This document shows, piece after piece, positions 24,337-36,900 of a stretch of DNA of 64,000 bases (position 1 is the stretch's first letter; each line of letters starts with the position of its first letter). This stretch comes from Aselliscus stoliczkanus (lineage: Eukaryota > Chordata > Mammalia > Chiroptera > Hipposideridae), in the NCBI GenBank assembly GCA_033961575.1, contig CM066735.1, positions 31,143,501 to 31,207,500 of the forward strand, written 5' to 3'. A program made the position numbers and the translations under genes. The notes under the pieces are model-generated. The model ran no database searches. It was not told where the DNA came from and saw only the letters and a program-made list of their open reading frames with translations.

Positions 24337-24445
24337 TATTTCATTAAGTAAATTATGTGATGATGAAGATGACAACGTTGTGTTAGCATTTAAACAACTA
24401 AGTGACCATTTCAGGATGAACCTTGGGAAAAAAGTACAAGACTGA
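24337..24445 (+). CDS. DDX60: DDX60 terminal coding exon with stop
   Basis: One base completes a serine codon, then 35 codons and TGA at 24443-24445. It encodes LCDDEDDNVVLAFKQLSDHF followed by RMNLGKKVQD. Human DDX60 has LCENEDDNVVLAFEQLSTTF and a short different tail, so only the last ten residues are unlike the family. Acceptor CTTTTACAG. The stop position agrees with the family's usual end. Confidence 0.93.
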
Positions 24446-25090
24446 TGGTGTTAAATTTCACCTGAGTACTGTGATTCAAGAAAACAAAGTCAAGAAATGT
24501 CCTGCCTTTTTGTGTTTCAGGAAATGGATTACTGCAAAGAACCACCCTTTCTTATATGACTTAGACTTGCAGATGATCCCCTTGTATACCTGTGACAATC
24601 CTTAGCACAACCTCCAAATTCTTTGTTTCATAAATGATTAACCACACTGTTTCCCCCTGCCGACCAATCTGGACAAAATTCCAGCTAACACAACCAACTG
24701 GAGTCAGGCTTCTCCCCTCCATACAGGTCCTGAACTTTAATCATTAGGCTCCTCCTTAAAACTGCCTGGGGGTATTCTCAGATTAACTGCCCATGATCAA
24801 TTGACCAATCTCAGATCAACTGTGACTGGGAATGTCAGCCAAAGACATTCCCAGGTCAACTATCCAATCACACTACACATTCACCCCATTCCCTCACACC
24901 CGATAATTCCTAGCCTGGTTTTCTCATCCCAATAAATTAAAATTCTTTCCTGGCTGATGTTTGAGATCTCTGAAAATCTCAGTGAGAGCGTTTCCTGACT
25001 GTATTATGCCCCCGCCACATACCTTTCCCTATTGCAACAGGCCTTGCCACTCACTACAATTGTCTTTTTGAATAAAGTCTCTCATTATCT
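24446..25090 (+). other. Apparent DDX60 3' UTR overlapping an LTR-like segment
   Basis: After the stop there is no further coding similarity. From about 24,640 the base composition changes to C-rich, with CCAAT-like boxes and then AATAAA at 24931-24936 and again at 25071-25076. The second is followed by a T- and GT-richer stretch. The layout (C-rich promoter-like part, AATAAA, short downstream part) looks like a solo LTR, but the family is not recognised and no clear terminal repeat was found. If DDX60 uses either signal, its poly(A) site is supplied by this segment. Confidence 0.5.
25071..25076 (+). terminator. Candidate poly(A) signal for DDX60
   Basis: AATAAA, about 630 bases after the stop codon, followed by T- and GT-rich sequence. 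A second AATAAA lies at 24931-24936. Neither can be proven to be used. Confidence 0.4.
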
Positions 25091-25994
25091 AAGTCCAGAT
25101 TTGTTTTTGATTTGTTTTTTTATGCTGTGTGAAAGAGATAAAATGCATCACCTAGCTAAAATACAGACATCATAGTTTGACAACTTATAGAAAGATGTCC
25201 CAGTTAGGAAAGTTTTTATCTAAATTCTCATCAAAAGTTCCAGCAACATTTTTCTCCTGAGAATTTTAGCTTATATAATGGCTATGCCAAATGTCTGAAA
25301 CAATTACTACTTTGGGCTTGAAATGTGATTTTTTTAAAAGATAGAAACCAAACCCAATTTAAAATGATATATATCATATACCATAGCAATAAGTTGAAAT
25401 CTTGAAAATGGTCTCAGAAGTCCGAAATGTCTCATGTTGTACCCAATCATTGTGTGCTAAATGACTCATATTATTCTTCCTATTAGACACACGGTTCTGA
25501 GTATATTTTTCATTTTTCCAATACAAACATAGGGAATTGACTATAGGCTATGGAAAAATGTTCCATGAGGAATAGAGCACCTCTATCAGCTTCACCAGTT
25601 CATCTAGATTTATTGCAACCATGTCCATGTTTTTCTTGCCTGATCTCATTAATCACTGTTTCCTATGATCTCGGCTTTTGTGTTCCTCCTTGCTTTTGTT
25701 GGGAATGCTCTTTTGTGGACTCATCCATCCCTATCTCTTCTTTTTTTCTTGGCTAGACTGTGGCATTAATCTAGATTTTCCCCCAAATCTGACCTCAGTG
25801 AGTATTTTTCTTTTGCTGCTCCTAATTTCTGAATGTTGAGACACACAAGGGACTAGGCTCTACTGATGGCACAAAGCGTATAACTTCCAAAAGACTTGGA
25901 TGTTGTTTTTAAGAAGTGAAGACAAAATCAATGGGCAACTGGTTGATTAGATACCAACATGAAAAAAAAAATGCCTTTATTAGAGTGGTTGTCG

Positions 25995-26023
25995 CGCACA
26001 CACACACACACACACATACACAC
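25995..26023. repeat. (CA)n microsatellite
   Basis: A CA run followed by a short poly-C, in the space between the two convergent genes. Confidence 0.95.
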
Positions 26024-26105
26024 CCCCCCCTATTTTTACATCCAAGTCTCTTGCACATCTAAGCCTGAAAAGCATATATCTGATTACATTTTGCTATTTT
26101 ATACC

Positions 26106-26539
26106 TTTATTTTCTTTCAAATGTGACTTTAAATGTTCACTGTAGCTTTATTACATTTGTGCAAGTCTTGACAATTCTTCTAAGGGGGACGGCCACACAC
26201 TGTGTTTTCGTTGGTCTCCCAAAGCATGCCAAGGACAGCCATAAGCAGAGTTTCCTATTGTAGGGACTCAACGGTTCACATTTACATAAAATCTAATTCA
26301 ATGCAATATTTTTTTATGATTCCATTAAACACAATTTAATGAATTATTGATTTAGATATTAAATGAAAATCCAGTCTTATAAATTTATCAGTAGAGTTGT
26401 CTTTGGCTTTAAAGATAGAAGAGGAAATACGATTCTGTAGTTTTGTTACAAGGCTACTACCAATGCAAATTTATGACAAAATCTAAATTTTTACATGTCT
26501 ATGAAGAGGAGTGCACAGTCCTCCAAAGGCTTCCCTTGC
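26106..26539 (-). other. ANXA10: ANXA10 3' UTR
   Basis: Sequence between the stop codon and two AATAAA signals on the minus strand (26147-26152 and 26106-26111). A 3' UTR of about 400 bases is expected. Exact cleavage is not visible. Confidence 0.6.
26147..26152 (-). terminator. Candidate ANXA10 poly(A) signal
   Basis: AATAAA on the minus strand, 388 bases after the stop. A second copy lies at 26106-26111. Both face the DDX60 3' end about 1 kb away. Confidence 0.5.
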
Positions 26540-26608
26540 TTAGTAGTCTTCAGCGTCCCCAGCACAGATGGCAGCCAGAGCGGTTTCATAATGCCCTGAA
26601 GCAAAATT
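26540..26608 (-). CDS. ANXA10: ANXA10 exon 12, C-terminus and stop
   Basis: Twenty-two codons and TAA: NFASGHYETALAAICAGDAE then DY. Human has GHYKKALLAICAGDAEDY, so the length and stop agree exactly. Acceptor TTTCTTTCTAG. Confidence 0.96.
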   Translation of the reverse strand, partial: NFASGHYETALAAICAGDAEDY

Positions 26609-28590
26609 CTAGAAAGAAAAAATGTATTCGAAATAAAATCTCATAGTGTTTCTAAAAAGAACCATAATTTCTCTGAACTACAGAATGAAACACCCATGGT
26701 CCATTACCTTTTCCAAAATTATTTATTTTTCATCTATTTAATATGTCCTGAAAACTATTCCCAGTGGAAGTTATTGAAAAATAATACCATCATTATAGTC
26801 AATAGAATGGGGATTATATAAAGTTGATTGAACTCAAATGTGTATTTATAAGAGGAATAACTTGCAGTAGAATGAAATCTCAACTTTAGAAGGTATCCTA
26901 ATATTATTGCTATAATCAGTGTAGTGCCTGGAGCACAGATTGACACTATGGCTTCTTAAAAAGACATAAAAATGTTTACATTCAAGAATGCAGTAATTCT
27001 ACTTTAAGAAACATATCCTAGGGAAATAATTATTAATTATTGATAAGCACAAAGATTTATGCTTAAAAATATACATCAATATTATGTATAATAATGACAA
27101 ATTAAAAAGCAATATTTAATAGATGAGGTAGTTTATGTACCTTATAGCTTATACAATAAAAATAGTCCTTTAAGTAGTAAAACATATTAATGTTTAGATT
27201 TATTTCTCAAAAATACAGAAAATACCTATGACAAATTTTATTACTGGTTATCTGTGGTGGAGAATTAGGGTAATTTTTTCTTCTTTTTATGGTCTTCTGT
27301 AGTTACTAAGTTTTTCAAAACAATGGATAATAATAAATAAATGGGATTCTAAAGCCTATCTTTGTTAAAAATGAACTATCATATTAATGTTCTCTTATAT
27401 AAAGTCATGTAATTATAACGTGCTGCTTTAAATCCACGTAATAAAGTTGCATTAATATGTAAATATTAGTAGATTTTGAGGTGGCTGTGATTATTTGCAG
27501 TAATTGTACTAGATATAGTTTATTGATTTAGAAATGTGTAATGACACACATTTCTCAATGAGAAATATTTATCATCACTAAAAGTTTAGGGTTTGAAGAT
27601 GGATGTAAGAAGATTTTTATCAAAGAAATGAGTAAGACTTTTCTTAACTAAGTGGTCCATCAATAGTTGCTCCTCTTCCTCTTAGAAATATCTTTGGCTA
27701 CCCAAAGGCCTACAAGTTCTGGGTTTTGTGGTCTCTTGATCTTTGGGTTTTCACGTTGTTTCTGGATCATTCTTTCCATGAACTAAAAATCTGTGCAATT
27801 GAAAATCTCAATGTAAAACAATGTGAACAAGGTAACAGCATAGGTATGTGAGAAATAGAATTTGAGATATAGTCACAAGGCCCTGTATTTGCTTTAATAC
27901 TGTGCTGGTGCCATCTTGAAATTCTTTATAATTTTTTTTTTTTTTTTGTAAAAGGGATCAAGCATTTTCACAAGTGGTTCTATATAATCTGATAATTCTT
28001 TGCTAGGTGTTGTCAAAATCCAGGGCAAAGTTTAGACATATCAGAATGTTGAAATTGGCTTGTTTACTTCTGAATCATTGTTCTTTGCCCTTCAAGGGCT
28101 AAAGGGATATATACAATTTTAGGTAACTATCAAAATGTTAAAGTCATCCAAATGACCATTCATGGGGTTTGACTGGCTACCCCGCCTTCTGTGACAATAT
28201 GAGAGAACAGGTGAACTGATCTAAGAAGCTTCTTCACAATTAAGGTGGTCTTTTTGCAAAACGTGTTTTTCTCAATGTTGATCATACTTAAGAATTTAGC
28301 TTGTAAAACCCAATTACACAGTTAGAGGGTGAAAGGTTTACATGACTACGTCAATGATTTTTGCTTAAAACACAGGAAAGAGGAATAAGTTCTGTCACTG
28401 ATGTGAAGGGATTTCCATTTAGCACTATTGATGCTCTGACTGCTGTCTGATGTACTGAAGGAGATTATTACCCGCATCAGAATATTTAACTTTTTAAATT
28501 CTAACATAAAGTTATTTACATTAAAACTCTTATTTCAGTTTCAAAAATGACAAACTATGGGCCCAACTAAATCATGTGTGGGAGACTTAC
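26609..28590 (-). other. ANXA10 intron 11, no element recognised
   Basis: AT-rich intron with a T-run at 27933-27947. No gene or repeat family is recognised. Confidence 0.5.
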
Positions 28591-28713
28591 TTTGATATCA
28601 TGAAATAGGGATTTTCCATATCTCTCTTTGTATCGTTTCCTTATGGTCATCAGGTCTATTTCACTTCTGGCAATTAGAATCCTGATTATGGTTTTATTAT
28701 GGAAACCGAAGCC
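28591..28713 (-). CDS. ANXA10: ANXA10 exon 11, annexin repeat 4
   Basis: Forty-one codons in phase 0: [20 protein letters not shown] then [21 protein letters not shown]. Human begins DFGFHNKTV here, so the first residue differs. Acceptor ATATTTTAG, donor GTAAGT. The conserved [15 protein letters not shown] block is the annexin repeat core. Confidence 0.97.
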
Positions 28714-30780
28714 CTAAAATATACAGAAAAGGGAAGAAGGAAAAAATGAGAAAGCCATGCCATACAGTTCATCTGTCTAAAATAGTCTCATCCCCTTTCT
28801 GTAGCAATTTGTTTTTCCTCCTGTATCCCTCAGGCACTGGCATCACCATCACCAGTGCCTAAGTCAGGTCTGAGAGTCACCTCTGTCTTTCCTTCTCTTA
28901 CTGTGTACATTACAATGAAATATTTTTACCTATTTAACTTCTTCAATGCTCTGTAATCTCTATTTCCAGTGTCACTGCCTTGCTGCTGGCCCTTATCATC
29001 ATTTCTTTCACCTTGATTCTGCAATAGTTGCTCCTTCTTTCATAAAAATTCTTAATGTGTGTGTGTGTGTGTGGCTCGGGGAGAGGTTGAAGGAAGGAGT
29101 GGGGCAGGTGGAGGGGATACTGAACTCTGTTAGATGAATGTTGATATATCTAGGACAACAATTACATTTTTATCTTATAGTGTTTATCATTGAAGATTGT
29201 AAAAATTCCAAGTACTTGAAATATTTGCTGGTTTAAACTCAAATACTGAAAAAATTCACAACTTCTGTGTACTCGCTCCAGAAAGAGTACTGCTTCATGA
29301 ATGAATTTCAAATCATCTTTTCCAGTGGAGTAACGGTGACATCCAGTGGGCAGTAAGCATAAACTAACATTTGATGTCTGAATATTTGTGTGCACTCACT
29401 AACAAGCTTTCCATTATTTGAGTGATTCAAATGGATGATCTAACCAAGTTTCCATATTTAGGTTGTATATCATTCACTTACAGTCCACTGGAGAAAAAAA
29501 CAGAGATATTCTATGGTTAGGGGTCGTAAAAAAACCCACCGATATTTTACATTTGAAGTCCTCATAAATCAAAAGTTTAATGACTTATATATACAATCCT
29601 CCTCTTTATCTCCAAACCATTTGTGAGCACCCACACAACAGGAATACAATCTTTACTTCTTAGAATAAGTAGCCCTCATTTAGCATAATTGGAATCAGAG
29701 TAATTGTGATCATTTTCCCATAGTCACTCACAAGGGAAGCTGTATTCTGTTGTTGGAGGAGAAAACTGTTGAAATCATGCAGCAGCATGCCCAATACAAT
29801 GTTTTAAATAATTTTTTGATTAAATCAACTTTTTCTGCTTGGAGAAACAGTGGATAGTGAGCATTGATCTCCTTCCTGTGTTTTGAGGATACATAGGTTG
29901 TTGTACATAAATGAAAAAAATACTCTTTGCACAACATATGTAACAGAAGCATTCTTGGTAATTGCATACTATCCAAGCATGCTGGCTACTTTTACAAAGT
30001 TTGTAAAAATTTCTTTGCAGATAAAACACTCTGATGATGAAAATTACTCTATTAGTGTAATATTTTAAAATAATTTTCATTGAGTTTTCAAGGCTATAAC
30101 AAGTGTATAATGATTTGTATCAGACCTTCCCTTTCTCTCAACATGGTTTGTGTACATTACAGATAAGGTGTGAATTGTCTTAGGCATTTAAGACGTGAAT
30201 ATACCAAAGGATGTAAGATAGACTCACACTAACCTACTACAAACATTCTGATTTAGTTACAAAAATGGCTTTAGAGTTTATTGTTGTCTATATATCTCTT
30301 TTTAAGTATTATTTTTAAAATAACACTTTAAATTTAAAAATAAGCACTGACATTTTGTGTTGTAAAACTTCAGGAATGTAGCAATTTCTTACTGAGAGTT
30401 TGTAATGTTTTGACCTTTTTTGCTTGATGCCATGTTTTGTGCTTGCATGAGTATGAGATCAAGTCTTTGGCAAGATACAAAAGCATTTGAATTTACCAGT
30501 TTCTTCAATTCCTAAGAAACACTAAAGCACATGGGGTAGATAGGCCCCAAGGAATCGTACTTCTTTGTGACCTTGATTTAGTACAGAAAGCAGGACATTA
30601 TTTTTTTTGATGAGTTTCATTTGGGTGTATAACATTTGAGCATATTTTCTTTTTAAATGCTCATGTGCTTAGAATTGCAAAAATAAAAATCAATATTTTA
30701 ATAATGGAAGTAAAACTAGTCTTTAGAGAGAGTAGACATGATTTCTGGAGAAATTTTAAAATTATGTGGGCCACACTTAC
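28714..30780 (-). other. ANXA10 intron 10
   Basis: Contains (GT)n at 29056-29073 on +. The overlapping short frames at 29728-30080 have no family features. No other element is recognised. Confidence 0.5.
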
Positions 30781-30839
30781 ATGGATTGCACTGTACAGTC
30801 TATAAGCAAAATAGGCTGGTTTGTCTCGAACACAAAGAA
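30781..30839 (-). CDS. ANXA10: ANXA10 exon 10, end of repeat 3 and start of repeat 4
   Basis: Fifty-nine bases. LCVRDKPAYFAYRLYSAIH is identical to human in this stretch. Acceptor TTTTTCTAG, donor GTAAGT. Confidence 0.96.
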
Positions 30840-31639
30840 CTAGAAAAAAATCAGAAAAGAATAATGTTTGAGTGATAATATATATTTTCTTCAAAATTTG
30901 AGAAACAATGAAAAGTATTTTTTTTCCTGTTACAATCCTAAAAGAGTGATACTTTGTGAGTTCTATTGGGATCCTCCTCATTGTACATTTATTAAAATTT
31001 TAACATTTAGAACAGTAGTAAACCCATAACTTATGGAAAGATATAAAACAACAATATTAAAATGTTTCATTAAGATTTAATTTATATCTACTTCTAGGAC
31101 CTCTCTTAGTTCCTTCATATAGCCTAATGAAGAAAAATGTGTCCTCTTTATTGAAAATTAAATAGAGCTTCAAAGAGACCCAGATTATCAGCATTATTAA
31201 AGATTTTTATTATTGTAGGATTCAATGGGGCATGGTCCTATGTAAATGGTTCATTTTCCCAAACACTATTTTTAGTTCTTTATAGACTTGTGAGTAAACC
31301 TGAGGTCTCTTAAGGAGAAATTTTATGGATCTTAACTGGCCTGTCCCTGTGTTAGAAGTCATCTAATCAAAACCACTATAGCATTAGAACAGCCTGGGGC
31401 CTCGTCAGTAGTTGTCCTTGATAAAAGTCATTTGGTGATTGTAGACTTTCAATAATATTTAAATAAGTAAATAAATGAATGAATGAGTAGTGTATATAGG
31501 CTCTAACTTCTAGGCAAAATAAAATCATCATAACAGTCTTTTGTCTATAGTTCAAGTGATTATTTTAGATGGGGAGACCATGCCTTCATCCTTTCTTTTT
31601 ATTTATAACTATGAACCCCTTTAAGCAGTCTTGAGTTGC

Positions 31640-31775
31640 TGCTAGAAGGTAAGTGCCTTAAGGATAAGGACTCCCACTGTTGTTTTTGTTGTTGTTTTAC
31701 TGTGCATCTGCAGTGCCTAAGTCAATGTCCAGAATAGTAAATAATAAATGTTTATTGAATGAATGAACGAATCAG
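31640..31775 (+). repeat. L2 3' end fragment
   Basis: Contains GAAGGTAAGTGCCTTAAGG and ends AATAAATGTTTATTGAATGA, the usual L2 3' terminus. Confidence 0.7.
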
Positions 31776-31809
31776 CTAAATTGTTTTCTGGTATTTCTGA
31801 TGTCCACTA

Positions 31810-31965
31810 TTTCTTTGTTTGTGGCCATGGTCTACAGTGGAAAGAGAGCAATCTTGAGATTCAGATGACATGAGTGCTAGTTATAACTTTGTTTCTAATT
31901 AGTTGATAAACTTTGGAGTAGCCACTTAACTTCCAATGCCGTGTGTTTAAAATGAGGAGTTTTGA
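31810..31965 (+). repeat. MIR fragment
   Basis: TGGAAAGAGAGCAATCTTGA, GCCACTTAACTTCCAATGCC and AAAATGAGGAGTTT in the MIR order. Confidence 0.6.
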
Positions 31966-32948
31966 TGTGGTATATAATTATTAAATTACGTTGAAATTTG
32001 CCAAAATATCTGCACCTTATTCTCAGAAAAATACACAAATATTTATATTTTGTATACTATTTTAGAGATTTCATAGAACCCACCAAACCCTTTTTATGGA
32101 GTCCTAGGTTAAAATTCCTTTACAAAATAAGCTACAAAAATTCTGTTATCTCTCCGCTCCCATGACAATGTGGGTTTATGTCATTCTGGAACAAGAAAAC
32201 TCACAATATTCACTTAGGTAACAACTTTCTGAGTGATTATTTGATGTGTGCCTACAAGGGGATATTTCACAATGACCCCTTATTTGTACTTCCTGCAATG
32301 TATGCTGTCAAGTCATATCAGCACAGGTAAAGCATGGGTAGTTTAATAGTAGTTTTTGTGGATAGCTACCAGTTTTCCCCTTTATGGAGGGATACTTTTG
32401 TCTTAATTAGAAAGAATATACTTCTCTCACAATAGCCTGCAGAAATTATGACTAAAGTAACAACTTGGTAAATCTTTTATTTATTTATTTGTTTATTTAT
32501 TTATTTTTATGGTAAGACTTACCCCTAAAGGCAAATTTATTAGAGATGGTGATAAAAAAACTCTTCTCCTTGTGGAGAAAAGTAAACCATATTGCAAGCA
32601 TTCATCTGCTCTTTAACATGGGAATGGAAGTCAGTATATATAAAATGAATTTAAAGGTGTTAGATCCCAATTACCTGAGAGGGAGCATCTGAGAATACGG
32701 TTTCCTAGTATGTAAGTTGAACCAGCTATTAGGGAGGGGTGTTAGTTCATTAAAGTTATTGGTTGCCAGTTTGTATCAGTAACTAGCATACTTTTCCTCT
32801 ATAGAGTTAATATCCCTTCTAAATAATTAAATTCATTGGGAAGTGACTCAATCAAGAGCTTACTCATGCATCTTTAATATGAGCAGAGACAATCAGCATT
32901 TGTTGTCCAATAAAAGGTCTGCTATTCACCAAATAACATATTACTTAC

Positions 32949-33044
32949 CTATTGCAACTAGCAGCTCTTGAAAGTATCCATCATAACATTCATTGATGGC
33001 ATCTACTATGTCTTGCCCAGAAATATTTTGAAATTCCTGGAAAA
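32949..33044 (-). CDS. ANXA10: ANXA10 exon 9, annexin repeat 3
   Basis: Ninety-six bases encoding VFQEFQNISGQDMVDAINEC (human form; here IVDAINEC) and YDGYFQELLVAI. The acceptor is an AAAG after TATCAATTTGTT, with a weak pyrimidine tract. A second AG eight bases downstream would break the frame. The 96-base length equals the annexin standard and supports the upstream AG. Donor GTAAGT. Confidence 0.93.
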
Positions 33045-33736
33045 CTTTAACAAATTGATATAATTCAATAGAAATTTTGTAAATATTATAAATTTAAAAT
33101 ATAAATACTAAACAGATTGCTGTACACAGTGAAAGTAAATAAAATTTGGGTTTGAGTTGGGTTGAAGTAGGCTATCTGTAAAAAAATTTTTATAAATTTC
33201 TATGTGTTTTATACTGGTAGAAAAAATAATTTAAAAAATAAGAGAAACAGAAAGGTACAGCAATATGGAGAAAATCAAAGTGCAAACTAATATGAGCATA
33301 TATCTAAGACCAATAAGACAGCTTCACATAAATTGTGATGTCAATAATAATGATCTTGATTCATTATGGACTGATTAAGCTATTTTCACTATATTCTTCT
33401 CAAGACAACATAAAAATATACCCAGTGGTAAATAGCTAACATATTTGAGTAAGTTCTCCATCAAAAACAGAGATGATTTTAAAAGATTCAGTATTTAAAG
33501 GTTATATAATTCAGTTATTGGAAAAAAAAAGTATAGGGAAACTTTATTCCTTAGTAATGTCATTAGATGAGGTATGCCTGTATAAACATGATTCAAAATT
33601 AGTACCTTTGAAATAATTGGCTTTCCTCTATTTAATGTAATATTCCCCCCACTCTATTTTTTTGTCCAGTGAGTCCTATTTACTTTTTATTATATAATCA
33701 GTTAAGTATCTGAAAAGAAACCTGATGAATAATTAC

Positions 33737-33830
33737 CCAGCCACAGCTGTTGATAATTCTTGTTGCACAGGATCATTTGTAGCATCGTTTTGTGTTCTCC
33801 TGTCTTCTGTTGACAGGCTTCCCACAGTAC
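33737..33830 (-). CDS. ANXA10: ANXA10 exon 8, annexin repeat 3
   Basis: Thirty-one codons plus one base: VLWEACQQKTGEHKTMLQ, MILCNKNYQQLWL. Human has KSYQQLRL in the last part. Acceptor GATGTTTCAG, donor GTAATT. The intron to exon 7 is only 96 bases. Confidence 0.96.
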
Positions 33831-33926
33831 CTGAAACATCATACATGCAGGAAGTAGCACCATGACCATCCCAGACCAGTGTAACAAACGTTCTCTACAG
33901 TCATTTTGAGAGCTGGTTCTAGTTAC

Positions 33927-33980
33927 CATTGCATCCTGAGCAGCCATAGCAGGGTCTGTATATCCTTCTTCTCTGGTTCC
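33927..33980 (-). CDS. ANXA10: ANXA10 exon 7, linker to annexin repeat 3
   Basis: Eighteen codons, GTREEGYTDPAMAAQDAM, identical to human over this stretch. Acceptor TATTTTATAG, donor GTAACT. The 54-base length, not 57, fits the one-codon deletion in repeat 3 that marks ANXA10. Confidence 0.96.
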
Positions 33981-36900
33981 CTATAAAATAAGCACAGATT
34001 TCCCTTTGTAACTGTTCTTAATTGACAACCCATATAGAAGTATTGGGGAAAAATATTTGAACCACCAAACACATTGGTAATTCCTAAGAAAATTCTATCA
34101 TTTTTTACCATTATTGAGTTAGTCTACATATTGGATACTTTATAAAATGTCCTTTTTTTTTTTAACGTGGGTTCTTTTTATTTTTTCTTTGCAGCAGTGG
34201 TATTATTTCAAGATGTTGAAATGTTTTTCACAATCTCTGTGCAGTATCTTCTCCCCCATCAATAAGATACACCATGTAGTATCTTCTCTCCCATCCACTG
34301 CCTGGCCGTGAGTGGTAGAGATAGGATTTAACATCATTAGAGTGAAAATGCAGACTGAATGATTAATATTCAATCTGTGACTTATAAAATAGCATATATG
34401 CAAAAATAAAATAATCATGAAATCCAGAGTTTGTGGATTATATTTTGTAAATTTGTGTTACCCCCATTCCTTTATCATATAAAGAACAGACATGGCCAAA
34501 TTGACCTAAGAAATGTCCATTCAAACAATAGAAGGAGGGATAAATAATGCAAGACTCTCTGGTCTCCAAGCATTATGAGGACAACAGGGGAGAAAGAGGT
34601 AGGAGAGACATGTGGTCAGTTAATTTAACTTTTCCTTTGGGTCAAGATCTGGAGGGCAGGCTTTATATATCACACTATGTTTAGACAACACTGAGAATAA
34701 AGTGGTTCCTGATCCTATCATCTTTTTAGACTGGAAATAGCCCTATTGCAATGAACTCAGTAATAACTAAGACTGGGCAGACGGAAGTTGTGAATATAAC
34801 TCTCTTGAGTTAATCTCAATCTCTAAGTAGCATAAATGGGCCCCAGATTTCTTATCTGTGTCTGACAGAGGAACTGGTTCGGTAGCTGAGAGCCTATTGG
34901 GGAGCTTGACTAATGGAGTTGTTTATGATGATAACAGAGACAAATTGTTTCAGTATCAAGGGCTACGAGGTAGACCATGTTGGCTGGACTTGTGTGAGAA
35001 ACACAGCTAGACCTTAGGGGGACTCTTCAGCTCCAGTGAGGGCAAAGGTAAGACTAAACCGTCAGGAAAGGTTACTTGGCTCTGACCAAATGGAGACAGA
35101 AAAAAGATCATAAATTCACCAGCTGTATGGTTTGACAGCTGACACAGAGAAATTCTCCTATCCTGGACATCAATGCCTCATTGTTACATGTCCAGAGTGG
35201 CCTAGAGCTGTCATTTAATAGCCGTGATGAGCAAGGATGCAGAAAATATCTTGGTGACCTGAGCACACAGTCTCCTGTTGCCAAAACATCTCAGAAACCA
35301 CACATATACATACCTCTCCACCAAGTGCCCTCTTAGAGAGACGGAATGGGCAGGGCCAGAAATCTGACTGTTGAGTTGTTAACTCAATAAACCTATAAAT
35401 GAAATTGACCGTGTACTCTCACATGGACTGTTCCACATAGTATATAGATTAAATTTGCCATATTAGATTAAATATTAGTTTTTTCAAAACCTGGAGGCAT
35501 ATGAAAAAGATCAGTATATTAATAGAGACATAAACTATGTTTTCTTTTGAGTAAATTTTTAGCCCTGGAAAATTAAATAAGTTTAACCATAACTCAGAAG
35601 TTGTGTATCATCCAAAGGTGTACAGCTAAGGGGAAATTGATTTAAGCCTATCAGACATATTTCTTCTGTTTCGTTTCATTTGCTTGAAATATCAGGTGAC
35701 TGAGAATGCACATGGAATTCTTATTTTTAAAATCTGTATATATACACACATATATATATATACACACACAGGTTTTATACATATTTTTTATTTATATATT
35801 TATATATATTATATATATACAAGTATGATCAAGAAGTAAAAGATAATATTTAGAGTAAACATACTTTTACTGAGTGGTAGGATTATGGGTATTGTTTTAT
35901 TTTCAAATTACAAAAGTGTTGAGGTGCAGGAACTTGTACTTTTTTACCCATTAAAGATAAAAAGAATAAATGGGCTTACATATATAAAGTGAATTACCCA
36001 AGATTTGATAGTTAGAAAGGATGGTTATTCAATTTCAGTGCTATTTCTGTCCCTGAGATTCCGTTACTATGCTTCTAGCCTAAAGAACTCATTATTTTCA
36101 GGCAATCTTCTCTGGTCACTCTCTTATGGTTTTAATTTGAAGCAACAAATGACTGAAAGCGATTCATATCCTGTATCTTCTATGGATATATGCCATTTAT
36201 TTAATAATATAAGCTTATCACAGTAATTCTTCATCTTCATCTTATTTGACCTATTTGTAGGATTTGACCAACTGGTCACTCTTTCATCCTTGCGATACGT
36301 TCATCACTGCGCTTCCAGGATCCTGAAATCTCTTTTATCTTTCTTTCTACTTCTTTGGCTAGTCCTTCTCAATCTTGTGTATCAGTTTCCTTTTGCTTTT
36401 CAATCTCTTAATATTGGAAAGTTGTGGTACTCAGTCTTTGGTTTTATTCTTGTTGGTTTCTACAACCCCTCCCTTGTTAATCTCAACCATGCATGTGGCT
36501 TTACATCATTCATGCTTTCGTAGTGATTTCCAATCAAACTATATAGCTAAATGAACATGTACCCTTGCAAAGTTTGTGAAAACTAAGGTTTTTCTGCAGT
36601 TCTGTGTTTCTGAAATTTTTTTTGAAAAATAAGATTTTTGGACATTTAACTTGAAATGCTGTCCATTTATTTACTTCTTTGTGAAGTAATTGCCAAGAGC
36701 ACTTAAAGCAGACTGGTAAATTAAAAGAATGTAAGTTTGTGATTTAGCTTTTAATACCAAGGCAGAATCAGGCTGAATTGGCTTATAAAAAGCCTAACAT
36801 AGCATCAAGACATGTGTAATTGATGTACATGCCAAAGAAATGGCATAAATGAGTACAGAATTGGCAAAATAAAAATGTGGCAGGAAGAAATTAAGGAAAT

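Larger units (their letters stand above)
1..25090 (+). other. DDX60: DDX60 gene, 3' part (13 coding exons plus 3' UTR)
   Basis: Thirteen exons with GT-AG borders and matching phases join into one open frame of 582 residues. Exons: 783-941, 2453-2597, 4533-4685, 7250-7354, 7969-8169, 8893-8997, 9145-9289, 11097-11218, 13762-13909, 17000-17142, 18439-18590, 24175-24237, 24337-24445. DDX60 is a cytoplasmic, interferon-induced Ski2-like RNA helicase of about 1,700 residues, so the N-terminal two thirds lies left of the window. The product retains the family block from the GIGYHH motif through motif VI to the C-terminus. DDX60 is favoured by its tail-to-tail position next to ANXA10, as in human. 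Some residues (MKKEHQLPLS, VVLAFKQLS) recall the paralogue DDX60L, so an unduplicated or converted copy is possible. Expression cannot be judged from sequence. Confidence 0.9.

Noticed and set aside
33027..33036. Alternative acceptor for ANXA10 exon 9 at 33037-33038
   Set aside because: It drops eight bases, breaks the frame and misses the 96-base annexin exon length.
36005..36523. 73- and 77-aa plus-strand frames in ANXA10 intron 6
   Set aside because: They are hydrophobic, without start or splice context, and partly resemble an old L2/L3 relic.
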